A stretch of DNA of 64,000 nucleotides, from positions 48,619,220 to 48,683,219 of the forward strand of contig NC_087063.1 in NCBI RefSeq assembly GCF_963678635.1. Direction: 5' to 3'. This document shows positions 12,522-25,304 of this stretch, one piece after another. Each line of letters opens with the position of its first letter. Positions within the stretch are counted from its first letter, which is position 1. Source of the stretch: Symsagittifera roscoffensis. Taxonomy: Eukaryota; Xenacoelomorpha; Acoela; Convolutidae. A model generated the notes under the pieces. The model was not told the DNA's origin, did not search any database, and was given only the letters and a program-made list of their open reading frames with translations. Made by a program: the position numbers and the translations under genes.

Positions 12522-12928
12522 CCCGCACCGAGCGCCCATGGATCATAATCGATTATATTGTCATAATATGGTCAGCATCTATTAAAAATGGATTATAATT
12601 CCAATATTTTTTATCCCAATAAAATCCATTATAATCGGTTTATTTACCCCCACCCTGTTCGGTTTATGTTTATTCACTCCCCCCCCCCCCCCCCCCAGAT
12701 ATATTTTACCCCCCCGAAAAATAACCGAATTTAGTTCTAAAAATGAAATGGATTATAATCAATTATAATGGATTATAATGGATTATATATGTTCAAAAAT
12801 AATCGATTATAATGGCTATATAATCGATTTCGTGGTCTGAATTTTACATCCGTAATGGATTATAATCGATTATTTTTGTCTCGGGAATCCATTATAATCG
12901 ATTTGAATCCATGGGCGCTCGGTGCGGG
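12522..12928. mobile_element. TIR element rich in ATTATAATCG palindromes (MITE-like), 407 bp
   Basis: The ends are perfect inverted repeats: the left end reads CCCGCACCGAGCGCCCATGG and the right end is its exact reverse complement. Both ends are flanked by TA (12520-12521 and 12929-12930), consistent with a TA target duplication. The interior is built of AATGGATTATAATCGATTAT-like units and holds a poly-C tract at 12678-12697. There is no coding capacity. A diverged relative lies at 46281-47253. Confidence 0.7.
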
Positions 12929-12932
12929 TAGC

Positions 12933-14266
12933 CGACTGCTGTGCAAGAATCACAGAAAGAATAACAAGAATCACAGAACTAGATCTGATGAGGAGCACCA
13001 CAAAAATTATCTCAAGTTTTTTTCTATATTATTTACAGATTAAATTTTGTGTCAGGCAAGCGCTTGCAGAAAATACAAAAACACTATTTCCCAGAATATA
13101 AAAGAGTTTTTCTCTGCTTCTGTAAAAAATTTCATTTATCACCTAATTGCTCGCTGTGCTCTCTCGAATTTATCTAAAACACAAAATGCAAGAATTTTGA
13201 TTTTTCAATCTGAAGTTTGACCGAATTTTTTTTTATCAATATACTGTTTTCAACTATCAAAATGACTAAATTTTAATCAATCCTCGCGCAGTTTACAGGT
13301 ATCTGAATGATTGAAGCCTTGAAGTCTTTTCATGCAATATTCAGCAACATTAAATTTCGATATACAGAGGCAAAGCTGAGCTTCGCACCAGTTCGCACTC
13401 AAAATTAACAAGATAGCTGTAAAACAAAGCCCAGATAATTGAACACAAAATTATCATCGGAAACATATTCACCAAGTGGTAACAACGCCGAAAACATTTG
13501 GGCAGAAATTCTTCATTCGTGCCGAAAAAACGTTAAAAAGTCAAAACTAAACAAAAAAAATTCTTCCTCTCACAATACACACAAAAACTTTTTGCACTAA
13601 TCAAACGACGCTTGTTGTCGTCGTAATTTTTGTTTTAATTTAATCTAAAGTCACAAAAATCTAATCTAAAAAAACAAGTGTGAAAAAATCATTCTATTGT
13701 TCGTTTTTCCGGTTATTTCAAATTATGCCTGTTTGAGCTTTTTCAACACAAAATGCAGTAAATTTTTGATAAGCCAAGAAAAACGCTGATTCTAAAAAAC
13801 AATCCAACTAAAGGAAATGTACCATCAGAATTTGGGGAAACTTTGCTGGCTACTGTAAAAAGGTCGTTTCATTAAACTAAGTATCACTGAATGAAAGAGG
13901 ACTAAAAACGTGTTTTTAACACCCTGGTACACTTTTGAATTTATAATCTGAACAAGCGCTTGTGAATTATCTATCGGGTTTTGTTGATTACGTTCCTCAA
14001 TAAATTGCTCGCTTACATCTTTTTAGCAACGAAATATGATGCAAAGTGTTGTTATTAAAAAGATCTTTTATACGATTAGTTGTCATTTTTCATATACACA
14101 TGAAAACGTATCTGTAGATCCATTGCTGAACTCCCAGGCTGTCGCAAGTATACTAAAGTGTCATTTTGTGACTTTTTGAACGTTTCCGCCTGAAAACCAT
14201 ATATATTATGATTACCATCATGGTCATTCTTATGATTGTTTCGATAATTTGGCAATTCTGTTTCAG
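12933..14266. other. AT-rich non-coding stretch
   Basis: No open frame with recognisable similarity was found. It may be the intron upstream of the exon at 14267, because its end (TTGGCAATTCTGTTTCAG) is a good 3' splice site. Confidence 0.4.
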
Positions 14267-14727
14267 GTCTGAATCACTTTGACAACACTGCCACAATCAA
14301 AGAAGCCATTCTTATTCTACTCTCTCTATGCGGATGGGCCATCTTAGTCTACATGTTTTTCCGACAGTGGGGGGCTATCAAAAACTTGCAACCTCGAGAG
14401 ACCCGCTACACTCCACCTCCCAAACCCCCGCCCCCTGAAGATCAAAACTCGCAGCTTGAAGCAAATCCCCCGGAACCCGACTTGACAATAGTTTCTGTCG
14501 GCGTGAACGACAATGTAACAAACGGTACGAGTACTCCGAGTCCGACTCCGGTTTTTGCGAGGAAGGAGAGTCGAGTGAATAAAATAGCGAAGTTCAGGCG
14601 TATGCGAGACTACAGAATTGGGTTACTGAAGCATTCCAGTTTGAAGTCGCTTTCGTCCAGGGGAAACAGTCGGAACAATCTGTCGTCCGTCGATATCAGA
14701 AGCAGTACAAAACAATCTGACTTATAA
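14267..14727 (+). CDS. Probable last exon of a host single-pass membrane protein
   Basis: A 3' splice site (polypyrimidine, TTTCAG) precedes an open frame from 14269 to a TAA at 14725-14727. It encodes a short extracellular lead, a transmembrane segment (AILILLSLCGWAILVYMFF), a juxtamembrane FRQWGAIKNLQP and a ~125-residue tail. The tail is Pro-rich (PPPKPPPPED), then basic and Ser-rich (RRMRDYRIGLLKHSSLKSLSS). Base composition is much more GC-balanced than the surroundings and the frame is undamaged, unlike the transposon genes nearby. I do not recognise the family and see no other exon of the gene. Orientation would be extracellular N-terminus, cytoplasmic C-terminus by the positive-inside rule. 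Confidence 0.55.
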
Positions 14728-16253
14728 TTAGCAATAACTTACACCTTCAAATATAGTCAAAAGTATACCGCAAGTTTAAGCTCCTCGTTATTTCCATCAA
14801 GTTGATCATCCCAAAAAAGTGTTAAAGCCAAAGGTTTTATTTCAAAAAATAATTAATGATTTTATTAGGGAGCTTAGATTTCTTATAAGTTATAAATATA
14901 AAAATGAAACTGATTTGACAGGGATGGTTTTATAGGGGCAGAAATTGACCCAGAAATGGCGCTTTGGCATTTAAATAACAAGCCGGCGGCACAGAAAATT
15001 ATGCGAAAGAATTTTTTTGAAGAGCACGAAAAATCGATATGACCAATCTAAAAAAAGTTGACAAATTTTTTTAAACCCGTCCGTTCTCTACACTCCCTGA
15101 AAAATTCCCCAATCCACCCCTGGGTGGCTATATCTTAGTTATAACATGAAGATGCTGAATTTCTTTTTTTTTGGTGGGTAGATTTTACAATTCTTGCGTT
15201 TTTCTTATGCTGGTACCTTTTCACTCGGTAATTCCGCAACCTTTGTATCTCATATCATTTGTTTTCAATAATTTTTAATCCTCATTCAATGTTGCGAAAT
15301 TTAATCTCATTCAAAATTACCCGTATATCAGGGCAAAGCCATGAATATTAAATCTCTCACTTAACCATAATTTTTTTTGAGCAAGTTTGGCAAAAAAATG
15401 AATAGAACAATTTACTGAAGTCAGGGAGAAGTTTTGATTGTTCCAATTAAAGGTTTAAAAAAAACAAAAAAAATTGAGTAAAAAAAAACAAAGAAACTTT
15501 GAAATTTTAAGTTTTGTAAATTCCACCATATTCAAAATCAAATTGAAAAGGGCAAAATTTGCTTCCTTTTACCCAACTTTTGGATCAATTAGCTCGCCTC
15601 AACGCTGGGCTGGCCAAATGAGCGCCTACAACATGCGTTAATTGGAAATTAACATGAGCCAATCTTCAAGCCCATCTGACTCCACAAGAAAAGATATGCA
15701 GGGTAGTTATCTTCATTATCTTAAACTGGAAAATCATTCTGTCTCAGAATATATGAGAAAATGTTGTCAAAAGCTGCTAATTTAAAAATCGAAAATTTTG
15801 ATTGAGAAGAAACAACCGCTTCTGAGTCCGGCACAATTTTTGTCAAATTTATCATCTTTCAGATGTTCTCACGTCAACTGCTGAGTTCACGCTGGTCCAA
15901 ATATTTTTTCGAAGTAGTCGCCTTTCGTGTAAAATGAAACTGAACATTTCTCAATTATCTAAACCCTGTATTTGAGCGGTGGGAATGATATTCATATAAA
16001 CCTTTGTTTCAAAATTGGGTCCCCTCACGGAAAATATTATATTTTGATTTCATCATCTCGATTTGATATTGAATCAACTTTCCTCGACTTTGTCAATTTT
16101 GATCAATTTTTGCCAAACTTTGTCGACTTTGTTCAACTTTGGACACCCCTCCCTCAGGGATTCGACCCCTCTCGACCCAAAGGACCCCCTTGGCCACTTT
16201 TTAAGAAATCCATTTTTGGCCGACCGACCCTAAAAACTTTAGAGATAAAATTA
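14728..16253. other. Non-coding stretch, possible 3' UTR then intergenic
   Basis: It probably includes the 3' UTR of the preceding exon. Around 16140-16230 there is a pyrimidine-rich dispersed repeat (CAGGGATTCGACCCC, CCATTTTTGG) with a related stretch at 49195-49320. No gene was identified. Confidence 0.4.
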
Positions 16254-16398
16254 AAGAGATATAAGAGTAAGATTAAGATTGGTATTAGACTAAGAAGTTG
16301 CACCGATCTATCCAGCCGAAAAAAAGATAGCGTCACGAGCAGACGGTGTACCCTATCTGAAATTACTCTATGAGTAAGCCACTTCAAGCTAAAACTCA
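16254..16398 (+). repeat. 5' LTR fragment (last ~145 bp)
   Basis: AGATATAAGAGTAAGATTAAGATTGGTATTAGACTAAGAAG and the rest match 33410-33542, 11640-11779 and the reverse complement of 34962-35100. The match stops abruptly at 16254, so the LTR is truncated on its left. The right end is ...AAAACTCA, with the canonical terminal CA. Confidence 0.7.
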
Positions 16399-16400
16399 TC

Positions 16401-16418
16401 TGGTGCGACTAAAAGTCT
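16401..16418 (+). other. Primer-binding site
   Basis: TGGTGCGACTAAAAGTCT starts two bases after the LTR end and begins with TGG, complementary to the CCA end of a tRNA. The matching tRNA would end in ...TAGTCGCACCA. I cannot name the tRNA. Confidence 0.5.
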
Positions 16419-16689
16419 CGAACAAACTTAGACTTAGCAAAATAGAATTAGAAACAGGATCAAAATATGAATTGCAAAATTGCAAAGTGTTAGATAGCAT
16501 AGACAATCTTAAAGATATGTCTCTAAATACGTCTACTCCAAAATTTCGAACGATACGACAAACACCAAGTCAAAAACTGAACAGCAGACCCAGCTTCTAC
16601 ATCGTGAAACGACGCAAACTGCAACAGAATTCTTCATGCAGTAAATTTTCATTCTCTAACTAATGTAATTGGAGCAATAAGATGTATGT

Positions 16690-17930
16690 CCAAGCAACAT
16701 ATTTCTTGATGTTATATTACCATATTATATAACTTTAGTAACGACTGACAAAAAGATACACAAGTGGTTCCTTTCATAAAAAAATTTTAAAAAATTAAAA
16801 GTAACAAAACTGAAGTAAATTTTTTTGAACTAAGTAATCCCTTCACCCTTTCATTCTTTTTCAATCCTTATCATCCTTGTTTCTTCAGCTAAAACATCAC
16901 CATAATTATTCAAAACCCAATATCATTTAAATTGTTAATCTTTAAATCATTTCTTTTAAACTCTTAATATTTTATTTAGCTGAAATTCAAAACCTAAAAA
17001 TTATCAAAGCCTATCCCTGTTTTTCGATATTCAAAATTTTCTCAAAAGCAGACCACCAATGCTATCTTTAAATTCTATCTTATTTTAAGTTTTTTTTTTT
17101 TCATTTAAAAAATGTTTGATCATCAAGGTTTTCCTTGAACCAATCAGAACATTTTTGTTCTCCCGAATTCTTTGTAAAATGTCGAACGCTCGCAAACGTC
17201 GATTCATTCTCAACCTTTAGCAACGACCCAAGATTAATAAAAATGAAGTTGATTTTCATTGGCTGACATGAAAGTAAATTTACTTGGAAAAATAAACCTA
17301 ATTTCCAAGCAATAAATTTCTTGATGCTTTATAGCCATATTATATAACAATAATAACGACTGATAAATTGAACACAAATCGTTTCTTTCAAAATCTGCAG
17401 CAATTTAGTTTTAAAAAATTTTGTAAAATTTGTTTTTCTTGAATAAAAATGCAAAAACTAGTTAGAAATTTAATTTATATTAGTTTTATTAAATTTATAA
17501 AGAGTTTCGTACTTTTCAAGAACTCGTTTTTTCTTCATCCACGCATACTCACCTAAAACACCTAAATTTATTCAAAAACTAATATCATTTAAAAACCTAA
17601 CCCTTAAACAAATTTTTAAACCTATAATTTTTTTCAACTTTAACTTTATATCTAAATAATTATCGAGGCATATCTTTGCTTTTCGATAATCTAAAATTTT
17701 AAAAAAAAAAACAGATCATCAAGGCATTTTTGAATCTTTAAATTTAACCTTAATTTAACGATTATTCATTTGAATTATTTGATAATCAAGGCTTCCCTTG
17801 GATCAATCAGACCAATTTTGTTTGCCCCACCTCATAATTAAAAGTCTAACGACCTCAAACGTCAATTCACCACTCTCCAACCCTTATCAAAGACCCAGGA
17901 CTTATAGAAATTTTCAGAAAACTTACCATT
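16690..17930 (+). repeat. Leader tandem duplication, about 615 bp unit
   Basis: Two diverged copies, about 16690-17300 and 17306-17930, share landmarks in the same order: CCAAGCAA.A.ATTTCTTGATG, CATATTATATAAC, AACGACTGA, TTTTCGATA.TC.AAAATTTT, GATCATCAAGG, CTTGGATCAATCAGA-like and CGCTCGCAAACGTC-like segments. It lies between the primer-binding site and gag. Confidence 0.75.
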
Positions 17931-18779
17931 CTAATTAAGATAATCAGTGAAGAACTTCGGTTACTCATCCTTCACTTGAGCCCCTCCTCTCAGCTGACAC
18001 AGTTAAAAACAGCATCATAAAAATTACAATTAGTAATATCTATAATAGTTTCTAACGATCTACGTGTCTTCTAATTATACCTGCACCTTGTAGATTCATT
18101 TAATTTTCTCCAACCCTTAATCAGAAAACCGCAACCCTAAGTAGCATTAGGTAAATTTTCCTTTTAAAAAATCTTAGCCATTGAGGAAGTAAAACATCAT
18201 TCTAACGAATTGATATATTTTCTCTCCAACCCGTCAACCTCGACAACTTACGCCCCAAGTTAGAATATTCACACAAAAACTGTAACAACTAACAAATTAG
18301 GAAATAAAAATTATAACACCTGAATTTTGCAACCATCATTCTAAACCTTAAGTCAAGAGATAATTTAGGCAAAAAACAAACAGTAGAAGTTCACAATTGT
18401 TTAATTCAAAACGAAAGTTATAATCTTGTAATTAAACCACAAAGACAAATACTAGGATACATCAGATCCAAAAGAAAAAAAAATATTCAATTATAGCACA
18501 ACAAAAATAAATTATTACGCGAAACTATTCTAAAACACGAATCGAAGTTTCGGGATCCAACATAACAACGATACCATAACTTCAGGATCTAAAAAATTCA
18601 ATCGACAAAAGTAACCCAATAAACGATCCGAAATGTTTTTCAGAACCAGAATTCACAAAGCCATCACAATTAAAAGGTAAACGCAGAATAAAAAATTCAT
18701 GCTTTCGTAAGCCAGTACGAATTTGTAATTGGAATCAACCAATAAGACACACTGAAAGTTACACATTCACAATAATCAA

Positions 18780-21320
18780 ACAAAAAACTGATTCAATACG
18801 ACGAAAACTTTGATCATGATTCTAACCTTCTCTTTATTTTTCACCCTTAAAGTGATCCAGCTAGAGGACAAGCACAATTTTTTCATAACATAATCGCAAT
18901 TTTATTCGAAAAAGGAAATAGCTCGTGTAGGCAAAAATTTACCGAAGTAAAAATCAAAAGTAAAATACTTGATCACTATCTGCAAGATATTTGTAAAATA
19001 ATTTCTTATTACAGGATATTTAGTATTGAAATCTTGCCATCACAAACAAATCAAACACCACACCGAATTCAAACAGATGATTTAGACCTAGATTTCTCAA
19101 AATTTTCAGAGAATATAATAAAAATATTCAACACCGGAATTCACATGAAGCGAACTCAATTTTCACGAGTGATGTTTACTCTATCCTTTATACTTACATT
19201 TCCATATTAGAATCAAACGAAGTTTTACATGTATCACCACCTCAAACATCTCGACATGCACTAGTTAGACAAGAAATCAACCTTTTCTCGAGATTTTTAG
19301 ACTCAATTTGTGAAACATTCGCCAATAACGTTATATCACAAATAGCATAATTTGATCTACAAAGAATCCTAGCATGGTTCATAAGAGAATTTTTTTGTAC
19401 ACAATTTAGATTTAATCTCAACAGCAGGAAAAATTTTCCGACCACAGACATCAGACGATGAAACTATACTAGTAGACCAAATAGAATATGTGAGGGATCG
19501 TGAAAAGTCTCATCTTTTGTTTGGCAATATACCTAACGATTTTTCAATTGCAGCAATCGCCACTGTCTCCGTGCAAAAACATTATTTCAGATTAAATATG
19601 CTCACCCTTGATGCAAAACCCTTAAATTATACCACAATATTCATTGGTAGAACAAAAAACAAAAGCTTAAATTCACCATTCATAAGTTCACAGGAAACAC
19701 TTAATGGTACTAGAAATCTGATACAACAAGATATTCAAACTCCATCGCACTTATAAACGAGGATATAGTCGGAACAATACCTACAACAATACAACAAAAT
19801 ATTTTTCCTATTCATCCAACACTCAAAACGCCACATAATGAAAAACTTCCTTCTCACAAACAACACGTCAATCAGAAGTCAAATCATCCGTTGTTCCAAA
19901 ATATTCTCACAAGAATTATCAAATATACCAAAAATTAAAACGCGACGACCGAACAAACAAAAACACGCAAATAGAAAAAAAATTCGCAAAACAAAATTAG
20001 GATTTTTTCGCTAACAACAATAGAAGCCCAATAGCAAAACCCCTTCGCACAACGCGACATCAATTTAACATAACTATTTTCAACAGATACCACAACCAGT
20101 ATCGCAGTCAGTATTATTTAATGAAAAACGAAATTCTCCAACAGAACGTACTGAAAATTATTCATTTTTTCAACAAAATAAAATCCAACGAACAAACAGT
20201 TCACAAGAAGTCAACCACACTGTTCTCCGAAGATGAAGTTTACTTCAATCAAATTCAACAATACAATAATATACCACGAAAATATAAGTGGAATAATGTT
20301 AGTCCCAACAATGTTTATCAACCAGATACTTTTGAACCGTTGATGATTTCAGAGCAAACACGACAAACACAACAACCACTTGCAGACAAAAATAGCAAGA
20401 CAACTTCAATAGACCGCAAAAACACAGAGAACCCAGCAAATCTTTTTATCAAATTATGAAAAAAGGCCAAAGTTCACCAAAAAAAAACTTCAAAGTAACA
20501 ACAGCTCAGGAAAATCACTCTCAGATAGCTATAGTAAATATAACAATCCCTCTATCAAATAATTTCGCGAAAGATCATCAGATCGCAAAACATTTCACAA
20601 AGTAGATATAGCAGATGAAACAGTCAAAATAATCAATATAGAAACAATTTCTCTATACCAAATTCAAATAGAACTAATTATTCAAACTATAAACTCTCGG
20701 AACAGATACTATTCTGATGAACGTTCAAGAAATTCTTCAAACAATCAAAATTGAAACTATTCAAATAGTCAAAATCGAAACGACTCGAATTATAGATCAC
20801 AAAACTACTCCAACAATAGTCCGTATTATGATCATTTTGGATCCGTGATAATTCTAGAAAGTGAAACAACAACTACCACGACAGATCAGGAAACTATTCT
20901 CAACCACCACATCGAACTATTTCTCAGTTTTCAAACACACAAAATCAAAACAATAGAAGCAGTACACCAAAACATCAAAAAAAAATTCATCAAGTACAAC
21001 CTACTGATGAAAGAAATCCAGACCTTCCAGGTATCGACAATACAGAATTTTTGCAACTTCAGTTAAATCACATTAACTGTGAAACACACTCATTATCAAT
21101 ATGCTCAAAGTAGAAAATGAATATGAAACACCAACGAATCGAATTATTACCAAAATAAAATTATTAGTTCTAATCCCAAAGAACCAGAAAATAATCAAGA
21201 AACCACAAAATACACCACAAACAACATATATCAAAACACAACAAATAAAAAACCACCACCAAAAAAATTTTGGACAATCCCCTTCCTCTTAGAAAGCTCA
21301 AAAAGCAAAAATCTCCAATA
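18780..21320 (+). pseudogene. gag: gag region, family A copy 2
   Basis: This stretch between leader and protease should hold gag. Open fragments include one around 19200-19440 with ALVRQEINLFSRFLDSICETF and one at 19490-19756 with RDREKSHLLFGNIPNDFSIAAI, both helix-prone. Another at 20121-20459 is Gln/Asn-rich, and an Asn/Arg/Ser-rich basic stretch at 20560-20860 matches copy 1 at 720-1100. The end (21000-21170) contains NPDLPG-like and NEYETPTNRI segments shared with copy 1. No zinc knuckle is visible. Numerous stops make a single reading impossible. Confidence 0.5.
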
Positions 21321-21324
21321 ACCA

Positions 21325-21615
21325 GATCTTGAAATAGATTTTTTATTTGATTCTGGTGCAGAATCAAATCTTACTATTATCTCTATATGGAATGAAATTC
21401 AGACTCGAGATCCGAAATTTTTCCATTCCAAAACATCAAGTAAACTAGCCACTGCACAAGGTACAACTCTAACAAATAAAGAAAAAACTCAATTTTTTCT
21501 TATTCCAACTAGAACAATGGAACAAATCAAAGTTTTACATAAGCCCTTCAAGCAAATATTCCATAAAACAGACATAAATTACAATATCGTTGGAATCCCA
21601 TTTACTTCGAAATAG
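21325..21615 (+). pseudogene. pol: Retroviral-type aspartic protease, copy 2
   Basis: This open segment reads LEIDFLFDSGAESNLT at its start, the classic D-S/T-G-A active site of retropepsins, which would cleave the Gag-Pol polyprotein. A central ...KLATAQGTTLTN and a terminal YNIVGIPF (the ILG-like strand) follow at the expected spacing of ~95 residues. It sits directly upstream of RT. This segment itself has no internal stop until the end, but it is not in a continuous frame with its neighbours. Copy 1 lacks this region altogether. Confidence 0.85.
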
Positions 21616-22189
21616 ATTCCAACTTAAAACATCCTGAACATTAAATTACACATCAAAGACAAATATACAAAACTAATAAAACATCTCTAACATTCTTCCA
21701 AAGATTAATTAACCAAACCCCATTTTTCTCAAATTTTTACCCATGTATAACCAACAACGGAAGCATCTGAAATCATTATCAAGATATGTATATGATTTTT
21801 CTATTAATCAAGTACATCAAAAAATACTGGTCAAAACAGACAAAAACTATTTTTGTCTGCCCTTGAAATCAAACAAATTCATAAAATTTTTTGAGTAATG
21901 GTTTGATCTATCAAAATACGCTAAAGATACAAACACAGATATACTAGCACTACATGTATACAACAATTCACTCTATAAAATTACTCTACTTTTAGGACTT
22001 TTAGGATTTTGGGAAGCACATGCACCATTCCAACCCACACAAGAAAGAGTATTTAGAGTTAATAATGTTTTGAAGTTTTTAGATTTTTGTCCATCAACAA
22101 TTCTTATTGAAAAACTATCTATTATAAAATTACAAAATAGTTTTGATGTTGGAAAATTAAATTCACCACTACACCTTCCATTTAAGCCT

Positions 22190-22770
22190 GACGCAGTTTT
22201 TAAAAAACACTGAGCAAGTAAAGTACCAATTCACTTACAAGAAAAAGTAAATTGACTCCTTGAATTTCTTGAACAATACAAAATTATCTCACCAGCAAAC
22301 AAAGAGCAATAACCGAAACGAAATACCTCTATTAACCCCGTAATTTTTCTCCTAAAGGCAAATCACTAAAAATCGTTCTAGATCTATGATACCTCAATTT
22401 CCTAATTGATGAATCAAACTGTAACTGGCCCATAAAACCAATACAAGTAAGCCTTACAAAAAATAATGCACACTTTTATACCACCACTGATATGAACAGC
22501 GCATTGAATCAAATGCCATTAGATGAACAATCACGTCGACACACACAATTTGTTATTGGGAATGAACAATACGAATTTAATAGACAACCTATGGTATATC
22601 CATAGTACCAGCAGCTTTTACAGCATCTATGAGTAAAATTTTTATACCACTAATTCTTAGCAGAAGTGTAATTAAATATTTAGACGATTTTTTCAGACAG
22701 TCACAAACAAAACAATAAATGCTAAAAGTATTAGATAAATTTCACCAAATCTAATTAAAAGAAAAATTGA
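22190..22770 (+). pseudogene. pol: Reverse transcriptase catalytic region, copy 2
   Basis: These are Ty3/gypsy-type RT fingers and palm. Visible motifs are KSLKIVLDL (one stop follows, at the usual D.R.LN position), NWPIKPIQ, TTDMNSALNQMPLDEQSR (the motif A/B region with the first catalytic Asp), TQFVIGNEQYEFNRQP, and the catalytic box IKYLDDFF at about 22672-22695. At least three stops and two shifts are present, so it is inactive as written. Confidence 0.85.
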
Positions 22771-23039
22771 AAGCAGTCCCAGATAAACAACATTTTTTTC
22801 CTACTCGGAAAATTCCGTGGACATTTTTTAAGGCACTACAATTACATCTTTAAAATCACCAATAGATGCAAAATTAAAACTCCAATCAGCATCTAATAAA
22901 AATTAAATCCAGGAAATTTTTGGAACTCTAAGCTTTTTGAGTAAGACTGTTTATAAAATGCAATTATATCTGAGACCATTTTACAATTTCTCCGACAACA
23001 AAATACTTTTGAATGGACATTAGAGCATCAAACACGCTT

Positions 23040-23740
23040 CGAAAAAACCCTCCTCAAAGAACGAATCTCAAATACTATTCCAGACGCAGATCAATTATTC
23101 TACGCTATTAGCGATGCTTCCATTTTTCTAATTAGCGCAGCACTTTTACAATCACATCAAAGCACAAAAAATTGAACCTTATATCAGCAAGTTCAAGACG
23201 TTTTACACAAGCAGAACTTAGGCTCTCTACCCTTATCAGATAATGTACAGCTGTAATGTATACCTTAACAGAATATGGATTCTTAATCCTTGGATCAAAA
23301 CATCCAACAGTTCTATTTACAGACCATAAACCTATAACTTTTCTATTTACACAAAAATCAAATCCATACCACATAGTTTATAGATTTCAAATAATTTTAA
23401 TTAAATTCCCAAACATACATATAGTTTGGACTGCAGGAGAAAATCTTGCATTGCCAGACACACTCAGTAGAAACACACCACCTGAATTATTAACAAGAAA
23501 AACAACAGTAGAAGTACCACAAAATATTAAGTTTTTTCTTGCAAAAGATGAAACATCACCACAATTAGAATGCAAATATGCAGTAAAAACCGACGTTGAT
23601 CATGCACAAATAAATAATTTACACAACTTTCCATTATATTTAGGTTGCCAACATAATCATTACGAAGTAGACTTGATTGGAAATTCTACATTCAAACCGA
23701 TACCATATTCATCGTGGATCAGAAACAAAACACATTAAAA
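23040..23740 (+). pseudogene. pol: RNase H domain of pol, copy 2
   Basis: The first catalytic strand reads YAISDASIFLISAAL (near 23100-23150). After a frameshift, an open segment at 23256-23738 reads MYTLTEYGFLILGSKHPTVL, then FTDHKPITFLF and LPDTLSRNTPPELL, the conserved end of gypsy RNase H. A spacer leading to integrase follows. The E residue of 'EL.A.' has decayed. Confidence 0.85.
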
Positions 23741-23877
23741 ACTACTCTGACAAAAAGTATATAGGACAGATCTATGTCCTTTAAGAGAAAAAGAAAATCT
23801 AACTGATAATATAAATTTATCAGGAACTCCAGATATCGATCCAAAATACACGATAAATCTAGTTTTTAGCCTACGTG

Positions 23878-24830
23878 ACCCGCTAGATAACATATCTCTT
23901 TGAAAAAAAAAACTGAAAATATCTCTCTCTGCCAAATACAGAAAAATTCACACTTGAACTACTACAAAAATACCAAAACCTTGACCCAGTCATTGTACAA
24001 TTAAAATCTTGGCACAATTATAAAACAAAATCCATAAAAGCAGATCTCACAATTCTAGGAAACAAAACACTTCTTAGATACTTTAGAAAATTCAACAATA
24101 CATCTATAAATGAAAATACAAATATTTTAGAATACCAAACACTTGAATTAAAATTACACTGTTGACCACTAAGTATGATACTCCTACCATTTCACATTTC
24201 AGTTTCCTTAAACAATGAAGGACATGCAGGATGAGAAAAAACATACTCAAACTTTGATCAAAAGTTTTAATTTCCAAATACACCGATTTTGATGAAAATA
24301 TTATGCAACGATTGCATAACATGCCAGTTAAATAAACCATACAATTTTAATTTAAACCTATAAAAAAACAATCAATTAGATTTTCAATTTACAAGAGCCC
24401 TGGATAATTTATCTCTCTCAAAAAAAAAGAAATTGAAATTATTTTTCATCCAAACACCGAATCAATGACACTTCAATTATTACAAAAATACCAAAACCTT
24501 GATCCTGTCATCAGTAGGCAGAAATATAAAACAAAACCAAAAAAGCTGAGCTCGAAATCTTCCGAAAGTTTAATAGTACCATGATCAACAAAAACACCGA
24601 TCTCTTAGAACATCACACTCCTGAAACAAAAGTACCCTGCCTCCCATTAAGCTCAATTTTAATTAAATTTTACATTTCACATTCCTTTCATACAAAAGGA
24701 CATGCATGTTCAGAAAGAAACATACACAAATTTCACTCAAAATTTTTACTTTTCAAATGCACCAATTGATATAAAAGTAAAATGCAGTAATTGCATAAAA
24801 GGTCAATTAATCAAACCTTTTCCACGTCAC
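23878..24830 (+). repeat. Duplicated RNase H-integrase linker and HHCC finger
   Basis: The block containing TTACAAAAATACCAAAACCTTGA occurs near 23965 and again near 24480. Each is followed by an integrase N-terminal zinc-binding segment: HNEGHAG...CNDCITCQL near 24210-24335 and HTKGHACSE...CSNCIKGQL near 24690-24810. The first copy is therefore a redundant tandem copy ~510-520 bp upstream. Confidence 0.75.
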
Positions 24831-25304
24831 AAACAACTAGCCGAAAAACAATACTTTAAAGGACAAAATCTACATTTCAATCACAGAATTTACTTTGACA
24901 CCAAAGGCCCTATATCATCCTCCTCAGAAGGAATTTCGTATATAACGGTAATAGTTGATGCATTTACGCATTATGTAGCACTCAATACTGTGCCTCATTG
25001 TAATGCTTATTATGCTTACACAACCCTTTACGAATACTGGATAGCAAAATTTGGACTACCAGCAATCCTTGTAATAGACAATGGAACAGAATTTATTAAT
25101 AATGAAATCTTAACATTATGCCACCTCTTCATTATAAAACATAAACCTAGAACATCACATGCCCTATGGTTAAATGGATTAGGTGAAGGCATGAACCGTT
25201 CTTTACACAAAAAACTCCGATGTATTTTAAAGGAAGATGATAAAAAATACTTCGAATGGTCAACAGACGTAAAGATATTCTCATATAATAAAGCCTTTAA
25301 GTAA
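24690..25304 (+). pseudogene. pol: Integrase, first core copy, copy 2
   Basis: A largely open frame (24702-25304) encodes the end of the zinc finger (CSNCIKGQL) and the DDE core: the first Asp in FDTKGPISSSSEG, then VIVDAFTHYVAL, the second Asp in VIDNGTEFI and the Glu in GLGEGMNRSLH. The copy ends abruptly at KIFSYNKAFK, where it is fused to sequence from the post-pol leader (AAGCCTTTAA...), so the C-terminal domain is missing. A second copy follows at 25548. Confidence 0.85.

Noticed and set aside
12518-12932. CRISPR-like array of ATTATAATCG units
   Set aside because: The units are irregular, palindromic and without unique spacers, and they sit inside a TIR element of a eukaryote.
16140-16399. 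Overlapping open frames on both strands
   Set aside because: They run across the LTR fragment and a pyrimidine-rich repeat. The reading is explained by non-coding repeats.
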